Assembly: GCA_016706055.1 (NCBI GenBank)
Contig: JADJKL010000001.1
Location: forward strand, 248,001-312,000
Reading direction: 5' to 3'
DNA: 64,000 nt
Source of the DNA: Chitinophagaceae bacterium
GTDB taxonomy: Bacteria > Bacteroidota > Bacteroidia > Chitinophagales > Chitinophagaceae
Made by a program: the position numbers and the translations under genes. The notes beneath the pieces were generated by a model. The model worked only from the letters and a program-made list of their open reading frames with translations. It made no database searches and was not told the DNA's origin. Below are positions 25,941 to 35,290 of the stretch, piece after piece. Each line of letters starts with the position of its first letter. The stretch's first letter is position 1.

Positions 25941-25970
25941 AAAAGGCCTCCGACTAATCGGAGGCCTTTT
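25941..25970. terminator. Strong bidirectional terminator upstream of lon
   Basis: AAAAGGCCTCCGA / TCGGAGGCCTTTT is a 13-pair stem around a four-base loop (CTAA), with A and T tracts on both sides. It ends the PorT-like gene at 25994 (minus strand) and insulates lon. Confidence 0.88.
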
Positions 25971-25993
25971 CATAAGGAAAAGATTTTATAAAA

Positions 25994-26578
25994 TTATAAG
26001 GCTAATCCAACGGATACCTGGAAACCCTGGTTTTTCCATTTACGATCATCTGGCAAATCACTAATATTATTTAATCCAATTGCATAACGGCCATTAATGC
26101 GCAACGCAGCAATCTTAAATTGAAGACCGGCAAGCATAGAAAGATCTCCATTCTTAAATGCATCTCCACCATTTTGCAATACAGTTTTGCTTTGATCTAT
26201 CAAAACTCCAAATTGCGGACCTGCCTGTAGCGAAAGAAAACTTCCAATTAATTTGTAATTAATAACAATCGGAATAGAAAGGTAGTTCAGCTTGATATTA
26301 CTGTTGCCACCAAACACATCCTCGTACACATTCTTGTAACTACTGTCCAGCCTTGTAGCATATTGGTTAAATAAAACTTCCGGCTGTAAAACAAATTTGT
26401 TTCCCATCCGGATTTCGGCAAAGCCACCTAAATGATAGCCATACCTGAACTGATCTTTGAAAGACTCGCCATCAACTTTAGTGATGTTGGCACCGCCTTT
26501 TACTCCAATGTGGAACTGCGCCATCATAGCATTAGATAGCAGGATAGCAGCAAAAAGAAAAAGGAATTTTGATTTCAT
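25994..26578 (-). CDS. PorT-like outer-membrane beta-barrel protein
   Basis: A 194-residue protein with a signal peptide (about 1-20, ending M-M-A-Q) and then an eight-strand barrel typical of the Bacteroidota outer-membrane beta-barrel (porin/PorT-like) family: F-H-I-G-V-K-G-G-A-N at the start, L-Q-P-E-V-L-F-N-Q-Y, G-P-Q-F-G-V-L-I and a closing V-S-V-G-L-A-L. Such proteins are abundant and mostly uncharacterised; I do not claim a type IX secretion role. It stands alone between two terminator or spacer regions. Confidence 0.8.
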   Translation of the reverse strand: MKSKFLFLFAAILLSNAMMAQFHIGVKGGANITKVDGESFKDQFRYGYHLGGFAEIRMGNKFVLQPEVLFNQYATRLDSSYKNVYEDVFGGNSNIKLNYLSIPIVINYKLIGSFLSLQAGPQFGVLIDQSKTVLQNGGDAFKNGDLSMLAGLQFKIAALRINGRYAIGLNNISDLPDDRKWKNQGFQVSVGLAL

Positions 26579-26773
26579 GTTAAATAGTTTAATTGTTTTT
26601 TGGGTAACTTGAATTGACCCGTAAAAATTTCAAGTATAGTGCCAGCGTCCCTTTCTGGCTGTTAAATTCCATTAACGATGAACAGTAAACTCAAAACAAA
26701 AAACTGCCTTTTCTATTGTATTGAAACTGTTAAGGTTTGTTAACCTGTGAATAAGTAATAGCAAAAGTCTGCA

Positions 26774-27802
26774 TTAAAACATACAGCCTACATTAATTGA
26801 GAAATAGGAGCTGAAATTATCGGTAGTTGCAGGAAAGTAATAATCCAACGCAAATTGAGGTTGCACAAAAAATTTACCAATTGAATATTCCCCTCGAAAA
26901 TTCATGGTTAATGCCAGCGGCTGAAATTTCAATTTATCATCGAGATAGACGTTATCTGAATTATACAAAACACTTGAGTTATTAGGTAGTTTAGTAACAT
27001 ACGTATTCGATTTTTGATTAAATCCAAATTTTTGAGTGCCACTTGTAAATGAAAGCTGCGGTGTAAAGCGGATATGATCTTTGTAGGTAAGTACATCCAG
27101 CCAATAAAAATCATGTCGGATGGAAGTTGTGAGTGAAAAATCGCTAATGGACTCTTCCGTATTAATATAAGTATACCCTCGTCTGCGTAACCATATGTCT
27201 ATTAATTGCTCTTCTCTTTCAGAATAATCGCTGCGGCTACCCCAGCCATAACTAACAGCTACTGTAGGCCGAATCCATGATTTACGATAAGTAAAATACC
27301 CGTACAACTCATTTTGTAATGGCGTTGTATAAAAAGGGAGCGAATCTTTGGTAATAAAACGGGTATATGAAATTCCAGCTGCTATTGCTTTATTTTTTAA
27401 ATAATCAAATGATGGAGAAATAGAAGACTGATATAAATTTTTATTTACACCATCGTCTACTATGTAGCCTGTGGCACTGATTCCAAGTCCGCTTTTATGA
27501 TAATAGCCAACCGTTGGAGAATAAGTGAGTTTTTGAAGAGCTTTGGTTGACGAATTTGTTTTGCTTTCGAAATTATAAAAGCTTTTACCCAAAGATATTG
27601 TTGCCAAAAAGTAGCTGTGAGGAGATAAAATTGAATCCATAAATGCTTCAAAATCCTGAAATAATTCTCCGTAATCAATAGTAGTATCAATTAAAAAGCT
27701 GTTATCAGTGGGCACAATAGTGGTATCACTGGTATTGCTTTGCGAAGATGCCGCTATACCAATTAAAGTAAAGGCTAAGATTATATAGCATTTCTTAATC
27801 AT
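26774..27802 (-). CDS. Predicted secreted beta-barrel protein, function unknown
   Basis: A 342-residue protein with a signal peptide (about 1-20, ending A-S-S-Q). After a low-complexity Asp/Thr-rich segment it shows repeated amphipathic strands with many Tyr, Ser and Phe, ending V-G-C-M-F. This is the composition of an outer-membrane barrel or of a surface barrel-like protein. I recognise no named family. The flanking gaps (about 195 and 146 bp) hold no further gene. Confidence 0.65.
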   Translation of the reverse strand: MIKKCYIILAFTLIGIAASSQSNTSDTTIVPTDNSFLIDTTIDYGELFQDFEAFMDSILSPHSYFLATISLGKSFYNFESKTNSSTKALQKLTYSPTVGYYHKSGLGISATGYIVDDGVNKNLYQSSISPSFDYLKNKAIAAGISYTRFITKDSLPFYTTPLQNELYGYFTYRKSWIRPTVAVSYGWGSRSDYSEREEQLIDIWLRRRGYTYINTEESISDFSLTTSIRHDFYWLDVLTYKDHIRFTPQLSFTSGTQKFGFNQKSNTYVTKLPNNSSVLYNSDNVYLDDKLKFQPLALTMNFRGEYSIGKFFVQPQFALDYYFPATTDNFSSYFSINVGCMF

Positions 27803-27948
27803 CAGGCAGTTGTACCGAATTTCCAGGATAAGGAATTTGTGAAATTGTCGTTTTAAGACTCTTATGTTAAAAAAAAGTTTAATACAGAAACATTAGGTTT
27901 CTAAAACGAAACAAAGTCAATTATTATTGAAAATAAAGTGGAATTAAA

Positions 27949-29223
27949 TCAGGAAAGTTCGATAACGGTTATTTCTGGTAAAATGCCAACCCGACCAGGA
28001 TAGCCAATAAAACCAAAGCCTCTGTTTACATACAATTTTTGCCCTTTCTCACTAGAATTATCAGCGATTTGTTTCTCATATAATCCAGCCCACTCTTTAT
28101 ATAAATACTGAACCGGGCTCCATTTAAAGCCAGGAATTTCCACTCCAAACTGCATTCCATGTGTGTGACCAGAAAGTGTAAGGTCTATATCAGGATATTT
28201 CTCAAGTACTTCTGCTTTCCAGTGTGAAGGATCATGGCTCATAAGAATTTTAAACGGATATTTTTCAGCACCGGAATAGGCGTCTTCCATCTTCCCATAT
28301 TTTGGAAACCTTGCTTTTGCACTCCAGTTTTCAATACCAAGCAATGCTATTTGCTCCTCACCTCTTTCTAATACTACATGTTCATTCATTAATAACCGCC
28401 AGCCTAATGCACTTTGAATGTCCAATAGTTTCTTTAGGTTGGCTGCTTTTTCATCCGGAGTTTCCCAACTAGCATAATCACCATAATCATGATTGCCCAG
28501 TGTAGAAAACACTCCCATGGGAGCTTTTAATTTATCAAACACATCCATGTATTCTTCCATTTCATCGGAAGTGTTGTTCACTAAATCTCCGGTAAAAAGT
28601 ATCAGATCAGGCTTTTCCTTCATAATCTTTTCAACACCTTTAATTACCGCTTCTTTATTGGTAAAGCTGCCGGAATGAATATCAGAAATATGAGCAATTT
28701 TCAATCCCTTAAAAGATGATGGAAGATTATCATAACTGAGTTTAACTCTTTTTACCTGATAACGGTATTTGTTTCCAAATCCATAAATTAATGTGCCAAA
28801 TAAACCTCCTCCTACAATCATACCTGCCCAGCTTAAAAATACAGACCGGGAAATCGTTTCTCCGGCTTGTAATTCTTTTTCCGTTGTTTTAGAAACAAAT
28901 AATTTTCCGGCAATCCATTGCACCGCTCTCCGAATATCATCAATCAGGAAAAACAAAGAAGCGATCAGCTTTGCAAAAAACAAACCTGCTATCAATGCAA
29001 AAATGGTAGTTCTGGTAAATCTTGCCTGTTTCTCAAAATGGAGATAAGGCAGAATAATCAACAAGATTACAGCTGATATTGACAGTACCCAATAACTAGC
29101 ATAGATGATTGTTCTTGTTCTTCCAGAGGCGGAATGAGTCACTACTTTTAAAGCCTGAAAGAAATAAATGTCCAAGAGAACCATAAAGCTGATGAGAATC
29201 CACCAGAAAGGGGTATTACGCAT
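27949..29223 (-). CDS. Membrane-anchored calcineurin-like metallophosphoesterase
   Basis: Protein of 424 residues with four to five N-terminal membrane helices (about 5-145) and a C-terminal metallophosphoesterase domain. All five conserved blocks are visible: H-I-S-D-I-H-S-G, F-T-G-D-L-V-N, L-G-N-H-D-Y-G, M-S-H-D-P and L-S-G-H-T-H-G-M-Q. The family (YkuE/YaeI-like) includes UDP-diacylglucosamine pyrophosphatase-like and cyclic-nucleotide or general phosphoesterases; the substrate here is unknown. A TAATTTTG -7 box on the minus strand (29234-29241) gives a leader of only a few bases. Confidence 0.9.
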   Translation of the reverse strand: MRNTPFWWILISFMVLLDIYFFQALKVVTHSASGRTRTIIYASYWVLSISAVILLIILPYLHFEKQARFTRTTIFALIAGLFFAKLIASLFFLIDDIRRAVQWIAGKLFVSKTTEKELQAGETISRSVFLSWAGMIVGGGLFGTLIYGFGNKYRYQVKRVKLSYDNLPSSFKGLKIAHISDIHSGSFTNKEAVIKGVEKIMKEKPDLILFTGDLVNNTSDEMEEYMDVFDKLKAPMGVFSTLGNHDYGDYASWETPDEKAANLKKLLDIQSALGWRLLMNEHVVLERGEEQIALLGIENWSAKARFPKYGKMEDAYSGAEKYPFKILMSHDPSHWKAEVLEKYPDIDLTLSGHTHGMQFGVEIPGFKWSPVQYLYKEWAGLYEKQIADNSSEKGQKLYVNRGFGFIGYPGRVGILPEITVIELS

Positions 29224-29233
29224 ATCTTAAGAT

Positions 29234-29241
29234 CAAAATTA
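29234..29241 (-). promoter_or_regulatory. -7 box (TAnnTTTG) of the metallophosphoesterase gene
   Basis: TAATTTTG read on the minus strand, ending 10 bp before the ATG at 29223. No clear -33 element was found. Confidence 0.45.
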
Positions 29242-29268
29242 ACTGAGTATATTGTTTTTATGAACACT

Positions 29269-29276
29269 TATTTTTG
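29269..29276 (+). promoter_or_regulatory. -7 box (TAnnTTTG) possibly driving parA
   Basis: TATTTTTG lies about 100 bp upstream of parA, in the 156-bp divergent spacer. The leader would be longer than for other genes here, so the assignment is tentative. Confidence 0.35.
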
Positions 29277-29379
29277 CCAGTAACGGGCAGAATTTGGGCA
29301 AAACTAAATTTTGTGTTCTTGGTTTCAAGGGGCAATTTTACCACATTCATCTAATTAATATCAAGGAGTATTCGGCAAA

Positions 29380-30183
29380 ATGGCAAGAATAATCGGTGTA
29401 GCAAATCAAAAAGGCGGAGTTGGCAAAACAACGACAGCAATAAACCTGGCAGCAAGTTTAGCAGTATTGGAATATAAAACCTTACTGGTAGATGGTGATC
29501 CGCAGGCGAACAGCACCACTGGTCTCGGTTTCGATCTGCATAATATTACGCAAAGCCTTTATGATTGCATGGTAAATCAGGCCAAGGCAAAAGATGTAAT
29601 ATTAAAATCCGAAGTTCCCAATCTGGATATTATTCCTTCGCACATTGATTTAGTTGGTGCCGAAATTGAAATGATTAATTATCCCAACAGGGAAATGGTG
29701 ATGAAGAATTTGCTTGATCCTATTCGGAATGATTATGACTTTATCGTTATTGACTGTTCTCCTTCGCTTGGTCTTATTACCGTTAATGCATTAACAGCGG
29801 CAGATTCTGTTGCCGTGCCAGTACAATGTGAGTTTTTTGCATTGGAAGGCTTAGGAAAACTTTTAAATACAATTAAAATAGTACAAAGTAGGCTAAACCC
29901 TGAATTAGTAATAGAAGGTATATTGATGACCATGTATGATGGTCGTCTGCGACTTTGCAATCAAGTGGTAAGCGAAGTGCGGCGCCACTTTGAAGACATG
30001 GTATTCAGCACAATAGTTCACCGTAATTCTAGACTAGCCGAAGCTCCCAGTGCTGGCAAACCTGTAATTCTATACGATGCCAACAGTAAAGGCTCGGTGA
30101 ATTACCTTAATCTTGCAAAAGAAATTTTGCAGAAAAACGATTTGACTAAGATTAAGAATGACGAGAGAATTTTGGAATTATAA
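29380..30183 (+). CDS. parA: Chromosome-partitioning ATPase ParA/Soj
   Basis: A 267-residue ParA. The deviant Walker A reads K-G-G-V-G-K-T-T-T (residues 11-19), followed by D-G-D-P-Q-A-N-S-T-T-G-L-G (Walker A') and F-I-V-I-D-C-S-P-S-L-G (Walker B). It lacks an N-terminal HTH, as in chromosomal Soj-type proteins. ATP-dependent dimers bind the nucleoid and move ParB-parS complexes. Next genes are ParB, a DUF5683 protein and DapB, a familiar Bacteroidota order. Confidence 0.96.
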   Translation: MARIIGVANQKGGVGKTTTAINLAASLAVLEYKTLLVDGDPQANSTTGLGFDLHNITQSLYDCMVNQAKAKDVILKSEVPNLDIIPSHIDLVGAEIEMINYPNREMVMKNLLDPIRNDYDFIVIDCSPSLGLITVNALTAADSVAVPVQCEFFALEGLGKLLNTIKIVQSRLNPELVIEGILMTMYDGRLRLCNQVVSEVRRHFEDMVFSTIVHRNSRLAEAPSAGKPVILYDANSKGSVNYLNLAKEILQKNDLTKIKNDERILEL

Positions 30184-30200
30184 GTATCTTCAAACGTCTC

Positions 30201-30228
30201 GCAACTCGTAACTCCAAACTCACAACTT
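30201..30228 (+). repeat. Heptameric tandem repeat between parA and parB
   Basis: Four consecutive 7-mers, GCAACTC, GTAACTC, CAAACTC and ACAACTT, share the core AACTC at an exact 7-bp period. The array fills most of the 50-bp parA-parB gap and codes for nothing. Confidence 0.7.
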
Positions 30229-30233
30229 GTATT

Positions 30234-31151
30234 ATGACTTCGCCTAAACAAAACAAAGAATTACTTGGTAAAGGAATCCGTTCCTTGCTACAAAATATAG
30301 ATGCAGACCTGAAAACAACAACAGGTTCGTTAAAATCGAATGTTGTAGAAACTGCAACAGGCATCAGTCGTGTTGCGATTACAGATATACAACCCAATCC
30401 GAAACAACCCCGTAGAGATTTTGACGAAAAAGCTTTACAAGAATTAGCTGACTCTATTAAGCTACATGATATTATTCAGCCGGTTACAGTTACAAAAACT
30501 AAAGCCGGAAAATTTATTCTTATTTCGGGTGAAAGAAGATGGAGAGCATCCAAACTTGCCGGATTAAAAGATATTCCTGCATTTGTAAGACAGGCAAACG
30601 ATGCTCAACTATTAGAATTGGCCTTGCTGGAAAATTTGCAAAGAGAAGATCTGAATGCAATGGAAATTTCGTTGAGCTACCAACGTATGATGGAAGAACT
30701 GGATTTTACACAAGAGCAAGTAGCAGAAAGAATGGGCAAAGACAGAAGCACAGTAGCTAATTTTATTCGCTTATTAAAATTGCCGCCCGATATTCAATTA
30801 GCTGTACGCAATGGCGATATTAGCATGGGTCATGCCAGAGCTTTGATCAATGTTGACACAATTGACAAACAGCTTTATATCTATAAAGAAATAAAGGAAA
30901 AAGGTCTTTCTGTTCGCCAAACTGAAGCATTGGTTCGTAATCTTTATAAACAAGGTGGAGCTGTTAAAAAATCTTCAAAAAGTCAATTACCGCCTGCATT
31001 TCAAAGAATAGAAGATAAATTAGCATCGCATTTCAGTACCCGGGTAAAACTCAGGCACAGCCGTAATGGCAGTGGTCAGATAATTCTTGATTATTATTCG
31101 CAAGAAGAATTGAATAAGATTCTCCGGCAAATGGATGCACCTCTTGATTGA
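30234..31151 (+). CDS. parB: Chromosome-partitioning protein ParB (CTPase)
   Basis: A 305-residue ParB. The N-terminal ParB/Srx domain includes Q-P-R-R-D-F-D-E, D-I-I-Q-P-V and the CTP-binding G-E-R-R-W-R-A. The central HTH region includes L-E-N-L-Q-R-E-D-L-N, Q-V-A-E-R-M-G-K-D-R-S-T-V-A-N and G-H-A-R-A-L. A short C-terminal dimerisation segment closes the protein. It loads at parS sites and spreads as a CTP-gated clamp. I did not find an obvious parS palindrome inside the window. Its end overlaps the longest possible frame of the next gene. Confidence 0.95.
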   Translation: MTSPKQNKELLGKGIRSLLQNIDADLKTTTGSLKSNVVETATGISRVAITDIQPNPKQPRRDFDEKALQELADSIKLHDIIQPVTVTKTKAGKFILISGERRWRASKLAGLKDIPAFVRQANDAQLLELALLENLQREDLNAMEISLSYQRMMEELDFTQEQVAERMGKDRSTVANFIRLLKLPPDIQLAVRNGDISMGHARALINVDTIDKQLYIYKEIKEKGLSVRQTEALVRNLYKQGGAVKKSSKSQLPPAFQRIEDKLASHFSTRVKLRHSRNGSGQIILDYYSQEELNKILRQMDAPLD

Positions 31152-31176
31152 TAAACTCAAACCCATACAGGGCTGG

Positions 31177-31824
31177 ATGATGCTAAACTATTTGATCAGT
31201 TTTAAAAAGAAAATTTATTTCCTTGTCATTTTAATATTGACAAGTAGTGCTTTGTTTGCACAAGAAGAAGTAACTGTAGTTCCGCAAGTAGGCGACACTA
31301 TTCCTACAAAGATTACTAAGGCTCCGATGAACAAATATGATTCTGCAACAAAAGCTCATAGCCCGAAAGTAGCTGCCATACGATCTTCTATATTTCCCGG
31401 CCTTGGTCAGATCTACAATAAAAAATACTGGAAACTTCCGATTGTTTATGGAGCTATGGGAATAAGTGCTGGTATATTTTTTTATAACTTGGGCCAATAC
31501 AAGGATACCAGATTTGCGTACAAGGTTAAATATAACATGAGAGTAAATAAAACAGATTCTGCTTTATACTCCAGCATAAAACCAAATCTTGAGCCATTAA
31601 CCGAAGAGTCGTTGAAGTTTTATAGAAATCAATTTCGCAGAGACATAGATTATTCTGCTATCTTTTTTTTAGTGCTGTGGGGATTAAATGTTGTTGATGC
31701 CACAGTTGATGCACATCTTAAAAGTTTTGATGTTAGTCCTGATCTAAGTTTACATTTCAAACCCGGCTATAGCGAATTAGCGAAAACCAATGGTCTCAGC
31801 ATTGTTTTGAAAATTGGTAAATAA
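31177..31824 (+). CDS. DUF5683-family membrane protein
   Basis: About 215 residues from the first of two ATGs at 31177, giving a clean signal peptide that ends L-F-A-Q. The conserved DUF5683 core follows: R-S-S-I-F-P-G-L-G-Q-I-Y-N-K-K-Y-W-K, a membrane segment with P-I-V-Y-G-A, and a second with L-W-G-L-N-V-V-D-A-T-V-D-A-H. The frame could open earlier, at 31135 inside parB, but that adds residues ahead of the signal. The gene is regularly found between parB and dapB in Bacteroidota; function unknown. Confidence 0.85.
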   Translation: MMLNYLISFKKKIYFLVILILTSSALFAQEEVTVVPQVGDTIPTKITKAPMNKYDSATKAHSPKVAAIRSSIFPGLGQIYNKKYWKLPIVYGAMGISAGIFFYNLGQYKDTRFAYKVKYNMRVNKTDSALYSSIKPNLEPLTEESLKFYRNQFRRDIDYSAIFFLVLWGLNVVDATVDAHLKSFDVSPDLSLHFKPGYSELAKTNGLSIVLKIGK

Positions 31825-31862
31825 TCAGTGCCAGTACGGGTATCTTCCTTTTCTTTAATGGT

Positions 31863-31870
31863 TACATTTG
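31863..31870 (+). promoter_or_regulatory. -7 box (TAnnTTTG) upstream of dapB
   Basis: TACATTTG ends 19 bp before the dapB ATG, which would give a leader of about 15 nt. Confidence 0.45.
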
Positions 31871-31889
31871 TAATAATAAAATAACTGAA

Positions 31890-32606
31890 ATGAAAATTGC
31901 ATTGATAGGTTATGGAAAAATGGGAAAAGCTATTGAAGAGATAGCATTAAAAAAAGGTCATGAAATTGTTATTAAAATTGATCAGCCCAATCTCGAAGAA
32001 TTCACTAAAGAAAACCTTGCAGCGGCAGAAGCAGCGATTGAATTTACGAGTCCGCATAGTGCATTTGACAATATAAAAAAGTGTATTGATTTTGGTTTGC
32101 CTGTAGTTAGTGGTTCAACTGGCTGGACAGAAAGGCTGGACGAAATGAAAAAATATTGTGCTGATAATAATGGTGCCTTTATTTATTCCAGCAATTATAG
32201 CATTGGCGTAAATATTTTCTTTGAAGTAAATAAAAAACTAGCTTCATTAATGTCAACCCATGATGATTATGAAGTGATTTTGGAAGAAACACATCATACA
32301 CAAAAGAAAGATGCACCAAGTGGCACTGCCATTACTCTAGCCGAACAAGTATTGGAACAGGTTCAACGAAAAAATAAATGGGTGAATGAATTAAGTGACA
32401 ATCCAACTGATTTGGAAATCATCAGCCAGCGAATTGATCCTGCTCCGGGAACACATAGCATAAAATATTCTTCTGTAATTGATAATATTGAAATTATTCA
32501 CACTGCACATAACCGTACTGGCTTTGCATCTGGAGCCGTGCTGGCAGCAGAGTTCATAAAAGATAAAAAAGGATTCTTTACTATGAAAGAAGTTTTGAAT
32601 CTCTGA
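31890..32606 (+). CDS. dapB: 4-hydroxy-tetrahydrodipicolinate reductase
   Basis: A 238-residue DapB catalysing the NAD(P)H-dependent reduction step of lysine and meso-diaminopimelate synthesis. The dinucleotide-binding loop is G-Y-G-K-M-G-K (residues 7-13). The substrate domain has the conserved E-E-T-H-H-T-Q-K-K-D-A-P-S-G-T-A with catalytic His and Lys. The R-I-D-P-A-P-G-T-H segment is the short version typical of Bacteroidota. The next gene starts 10 bp downstream. Confidence 0.95.
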   Translation: MKIALIGYGKMGKAIEEIALKKGHEIVIKIDQPNLEEFTKENLAAAEAAIEFTSPHSAFDNIKKCIDFGLPVVSGSTGWTERLDEMKKYCADNNGAFIYSSNYSIGVNIFFEVNKKLASLMSTHDDYEVILEETHHTQKKDAPSGTAITLAEQVLEQVQRKNKWVNELSDNPTDLEIISQRIDPAPGTHSIKYSSVIDNIEIIHTAHNRTGFASGAVLAAEFIKDKKGFFTMKEVLNL

Positions 32607-32616
32607 TATTTTACGA

Positions 32617-34413
32617 ATGAAAAAAGTTTGTCAACTTATATTACTATTAAGCTGCTGTGTATTTACTCAGGCTCAATCTAACAAAGATAGTTTGAGAAAA
32701 GTAATACAAACCAACAGGCCATACGAACAACAGATCAATGCCTCGTTACAATTAGTGGAAAGTTATTTAAACAAAGATTTTGATTCTACTATTATTGAAG
32801 GCGATAAGGCATTAAAGCTTGCCAGAAAACATACTGACTCAATAAGTGTAGCCCAAATAAAAAGCCAGATTGGTGTGGCTAATTATTTTACTGGCAAATA
32901 CGATGTTGCTGCAAAAAACTTTATAGAATCTATTACTATTCTTGAATTAGCCAAAGAAAAGAAGAAGCTGGCGCCTGTATATAATGAGCTGGCGAAGCTT
33001 TATCGTAAAACAAGGGATCTTGATAAGGCAATGGAAAACTATAATAAGGCTGGTAGCATTTATCAGCAATTAAAAGACACCGCAGGCATTGCTATGATAT
33101 TAAATGAATCTGGCGTTGTGTTCGAATACAAAGATGAATACGCTGAAGCAGTAAACCGCTACACATCATCCATGAAACTGGCAGAAAAAGTTGGCGACTC
33201 ATTAAGTGTCTCCTACTCACTCAGTAACATTGCAGGTGTATATGTAATTCAAAAGAAATATGATCTGGCAATACAAAATCTACAACGGGCATTAAATATC
33301 CGTCAGTTGCTCAAAGACAGTTTTGCCATTGCCTTAAATTATTCCGATCTGGGAGTAGCCATGAGTGGCAAAGGTGATTATACAAAAGCTATCGAATACT
33401 TGACACTCAGCAATAAAATGGCTGAACGGATAAAATATCCAGAACTGCAATCAAATAACTACAACGAACTTTCTTCCGTAGCACAAAAACAAGGTGATTA
33501 TCAAAAAGCATATCAGTTCTTTACAAAACGTTCTGTGCTAAGAGATAGTTTATTTACATTGGAAAAAACCAAACAGATTCAGGATTTGAATTCCCGTTAC
33601 CAAACCTCACAAAAAGAAAAACAGATCAATGAACAAAAAAGTAGGCTACAATTACAGAACTATTTATTTATTGGTATTGCAGGTTTAATTCTCTTCTTGG
33701 GCCTGCTTATTTATTCACAGTACAGAAGAATGAAATTGAAAAAAGAAAGCCAGTTGCAGACAGAAATAATGAAACAGCAGCAACTCGCCGTTAAAGCTGT
33801 ATTGAAAGCAGAAGAAAACGAACGGGAACGTATTGCCAAAGACCTGCATGATGGTGTAGGCCAGATGATGAGTGCAGCCAAAATGAATTTATCTGCTTTT
33901 GAATCTGAAATCAATCTCACCAATCCTGAACAAAAAGAAACGTTTGAAAAGATCATCAATTTGGTGGATGAAAGTTGCAAAGAAGTAAGAACAGTATCGC
34001 ATATTATGATGCCGAATGCCTTATTAAAAAACAATCTGGACAATGCTATCCGGGAGTTTACCAATAAGATAAGTAATAAAACTCTGCAGGTGTCAGTTTA
34101 TACCGAAGGGCTGGAGGAAAGACTTGATTCCAATGTGGAAACTGTGCTATACAGGATTGTACAGGAATCGGTTCACAATGCCATTAAACATGCCGGAGCT
34201 ACCAAACTGGATATTTCTCTGATTCGAGATAAGGATGGCATCAGCGGTACTATAGAAGATAATGGCAAGGGGTTTGACACAACAAACAAAGAAAATTTTG
34301 ATGGCATCGGTCTTAAAAATATTACCACAAGAGTTGAATTCCTGAACGGAACTGTTGATTTCGACTCTACACCCGGCAAGGGAACACTTATTGCACTTCA
34401 TGTACCACTCTAA
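32617..34413 (+). CDS. TPR-containing sensor histidine kinase (HisKA_3 type)
   Basis: Protein of 598 residues: signal peptide (1-19), six to seven tetratricopeptide repeats (about 60-330; for example G-K-Y-D-V-A-A-K-N-F and G-D-Y-T-K-A-I-E-Y-L), one membrane helix (about 346-366), a coiled linker, a HisKA_3 dimerisation domain with phospho-acceptor His in R-I-A-K-D-L-H-D-G-V-G-Q, and an HATPase domain with N-A-I-K-H-A, D-N-G-K-G-F and G-I-G-L-K-N. The periplasmic TPRs suggest protein or peptide sensing. The NarL-type regulator at 34623 is its evident partner. Confidence 0.92.
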   Translation: MKKVCQLILLLSCCVFTQAQSNKDSLRKVIQTNRPYEQQINASLQLVESYLNKDFDSTIIEGDKALKLARKHTDSISVAQIKSQIGVANYFTGKYDVAAKNFIESITILELAKEKKKLAPVYNELAKLYRKTRDLDKAMENYNKAGSIYQQLKDTAGIAMILNESGVVFEYKDEYAEAVNRYTSSMKLAEKVGDSLSVSYSLSNIAGVYVIQKKYDLAIQNLQRALNIRQLLKDSFAIALNYSDLGVAMSGKGDYTKAIEYLTLSNKMAERIKYPELQSNNYNELSSVAQKQGDYQKAYQFFTKRSVLRDSLFTLEKTKQIQDLNSRYQTSQKEKQINEQKSRLQLQNYLFIGIAGLILFLGLLIYSQYRRMKLKKESQLQTEIMKQQQLAVKAVLKAEENERERIAKDLHDGVGQMMSAAKMNLSAFESEINLTNPEQKETFEKIINLVDESCKEVRTVSHIMMPNALLKNNLDNAIREFTNKISNKTLQVSVYTEGLEERLDSNVETVLYRIVQESVHNAIKHAGATKLDISLIRDKDGISGTIEDNGKGFDTTNKENFDGIGLKNITTRVEFLNGTVDFDSTPGKGTLIALHVPL

Positions 34414-34461
34414 CAAAACATAGTAATTTCAAAACCTCAAAAGACTTTCAGTTCTCTTAGC

Positions 34462-34503
34462 CATTGTCAATTGCCCATTGCCTGTTGCCTATTGCCTATT
34501 GCC
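34462..34503 (+). repeat. Heptameric tandem repeat, motif NATTGCC
   Basis: Six units at an exact 7-bp period: CATTGTC, AATTGCC, CATTGCC, TGTTGCC, TATTGCC and TATTGCC. It lies in the gap between the kinase and regulator genes. The reverse complement of the same motif forms the array at 41332-41366. Confidence 0.8.
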
Positions 34504-34622
34504 CACTCCTTTAACATTTCTACAACGATAACAGCCTGCACTCCTGCATCCTTATTTGCGTCAGACAAAAAAAAGAATACTGACAAAATCTGAATTATTT
34601 GTATTTTCAAACCGGCTGTATT

Positions 34623-35264
34623 ATGAAAAAAGATAAAATAACCCTCGCATTAGTTGACGACCATCAAATTGTAATTGATGGCTTAACGGCTTTATTAAAA
34701 GGCCATGATAAATTTCAATTTGCGTTTGCTACTACTAACTCCAGTGAAGTAGTAGAAATGATGAACGATAATCCTGTAGATGTACTGCTTACAGATGTAA
34801 TGATGCCCAAACTACCGGGTAATGAATTGGCCAAACAGGTAAAAGAGAAACACCCTAATGTAAAAATACTGGCACTCTCCATGAGCGGACAAGGCGACAT
34901 GGTGAATGAAATGATAAACGATGCAGATATTTCGGGCTATGTTTTAAAAAATATTGGCAAGCAGGAACTAATAACAGCTTTGGAAAAGATTGCCGGAGGC
35001 GGCATTTATTTCAGCGAAGAAGTACTCGATGAAATGCAAAGAGCAGGACAACGGAAAAAACAAAACGAAGAAGCTCATCTTACTGACCGGGAAAAGCAGA
35101 TTGTACGATTGATAGAAAAAGACTTGAACAATAAGCAAATAGCTGAAACATTATTTATCTCCGAACGAACAGTTGAAACTCACCGAAAAAATATTTTCAG
35201 AAAAACAAATACCAATTCTGTAATTGGTTTGGTGAAGTATGCTTATGAGCATCGGTTGATCTGA
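34623..35264 (+). CDS. NarL/FixJ-family response regulator
   Basis: About 213 residues from the ATG at 34623 (M-K-K-D-K-I-T-L). The receiver domain occupies 1-125, with the acidic pair in L-V-D-D-H, phospho-acceptor Asp in V-L-L-T-D-V-M-M-P and the conserved Lys in Y-V-L-K-N. A LuxR-type HTH at about 150-210 reads L-T-D-R-E-K-Q-I-V-R-L, N-K-Q-I-A-E-T-L-F-I-S-E-R-T-V-E-T-H-R-K-N-I. A longer frame opens 24 bp earlier but the extra residues are not receiver-like. It is separated from the kinase by 209 bp containing the heptamer array. Confidence 0.93.
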   Translation: MKKDKITLALVDDHQIVIDGLTALLKGHDKFQFAFATTNSSEVVEMMNDNPVDVLLTDVMMPKLPGNELAKQVKEKHPNVKILALSMSGQGDMVNEMINDADISGYVLKNIGKQELITALEKIAGGGIYFSEEVLDEMQRAGQRKKQNEEAHLTDREKQIVRLIEKDLNNKQIAETLFISERTVETHRKNIFRKTNTNSVIGLVKYAYEHRLI

Positions 35265-35290
35265 TTAAATGCTTATACAAAAAACAAATT

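Noticed and set aside
30201..30228. CRISPR-like array
   Set aside because: The repeat units are only 7 bp with no spacers; this is a tandem heptamer, not CRISPR. No CRISPR array or cas gene was seen anywhere in the window.
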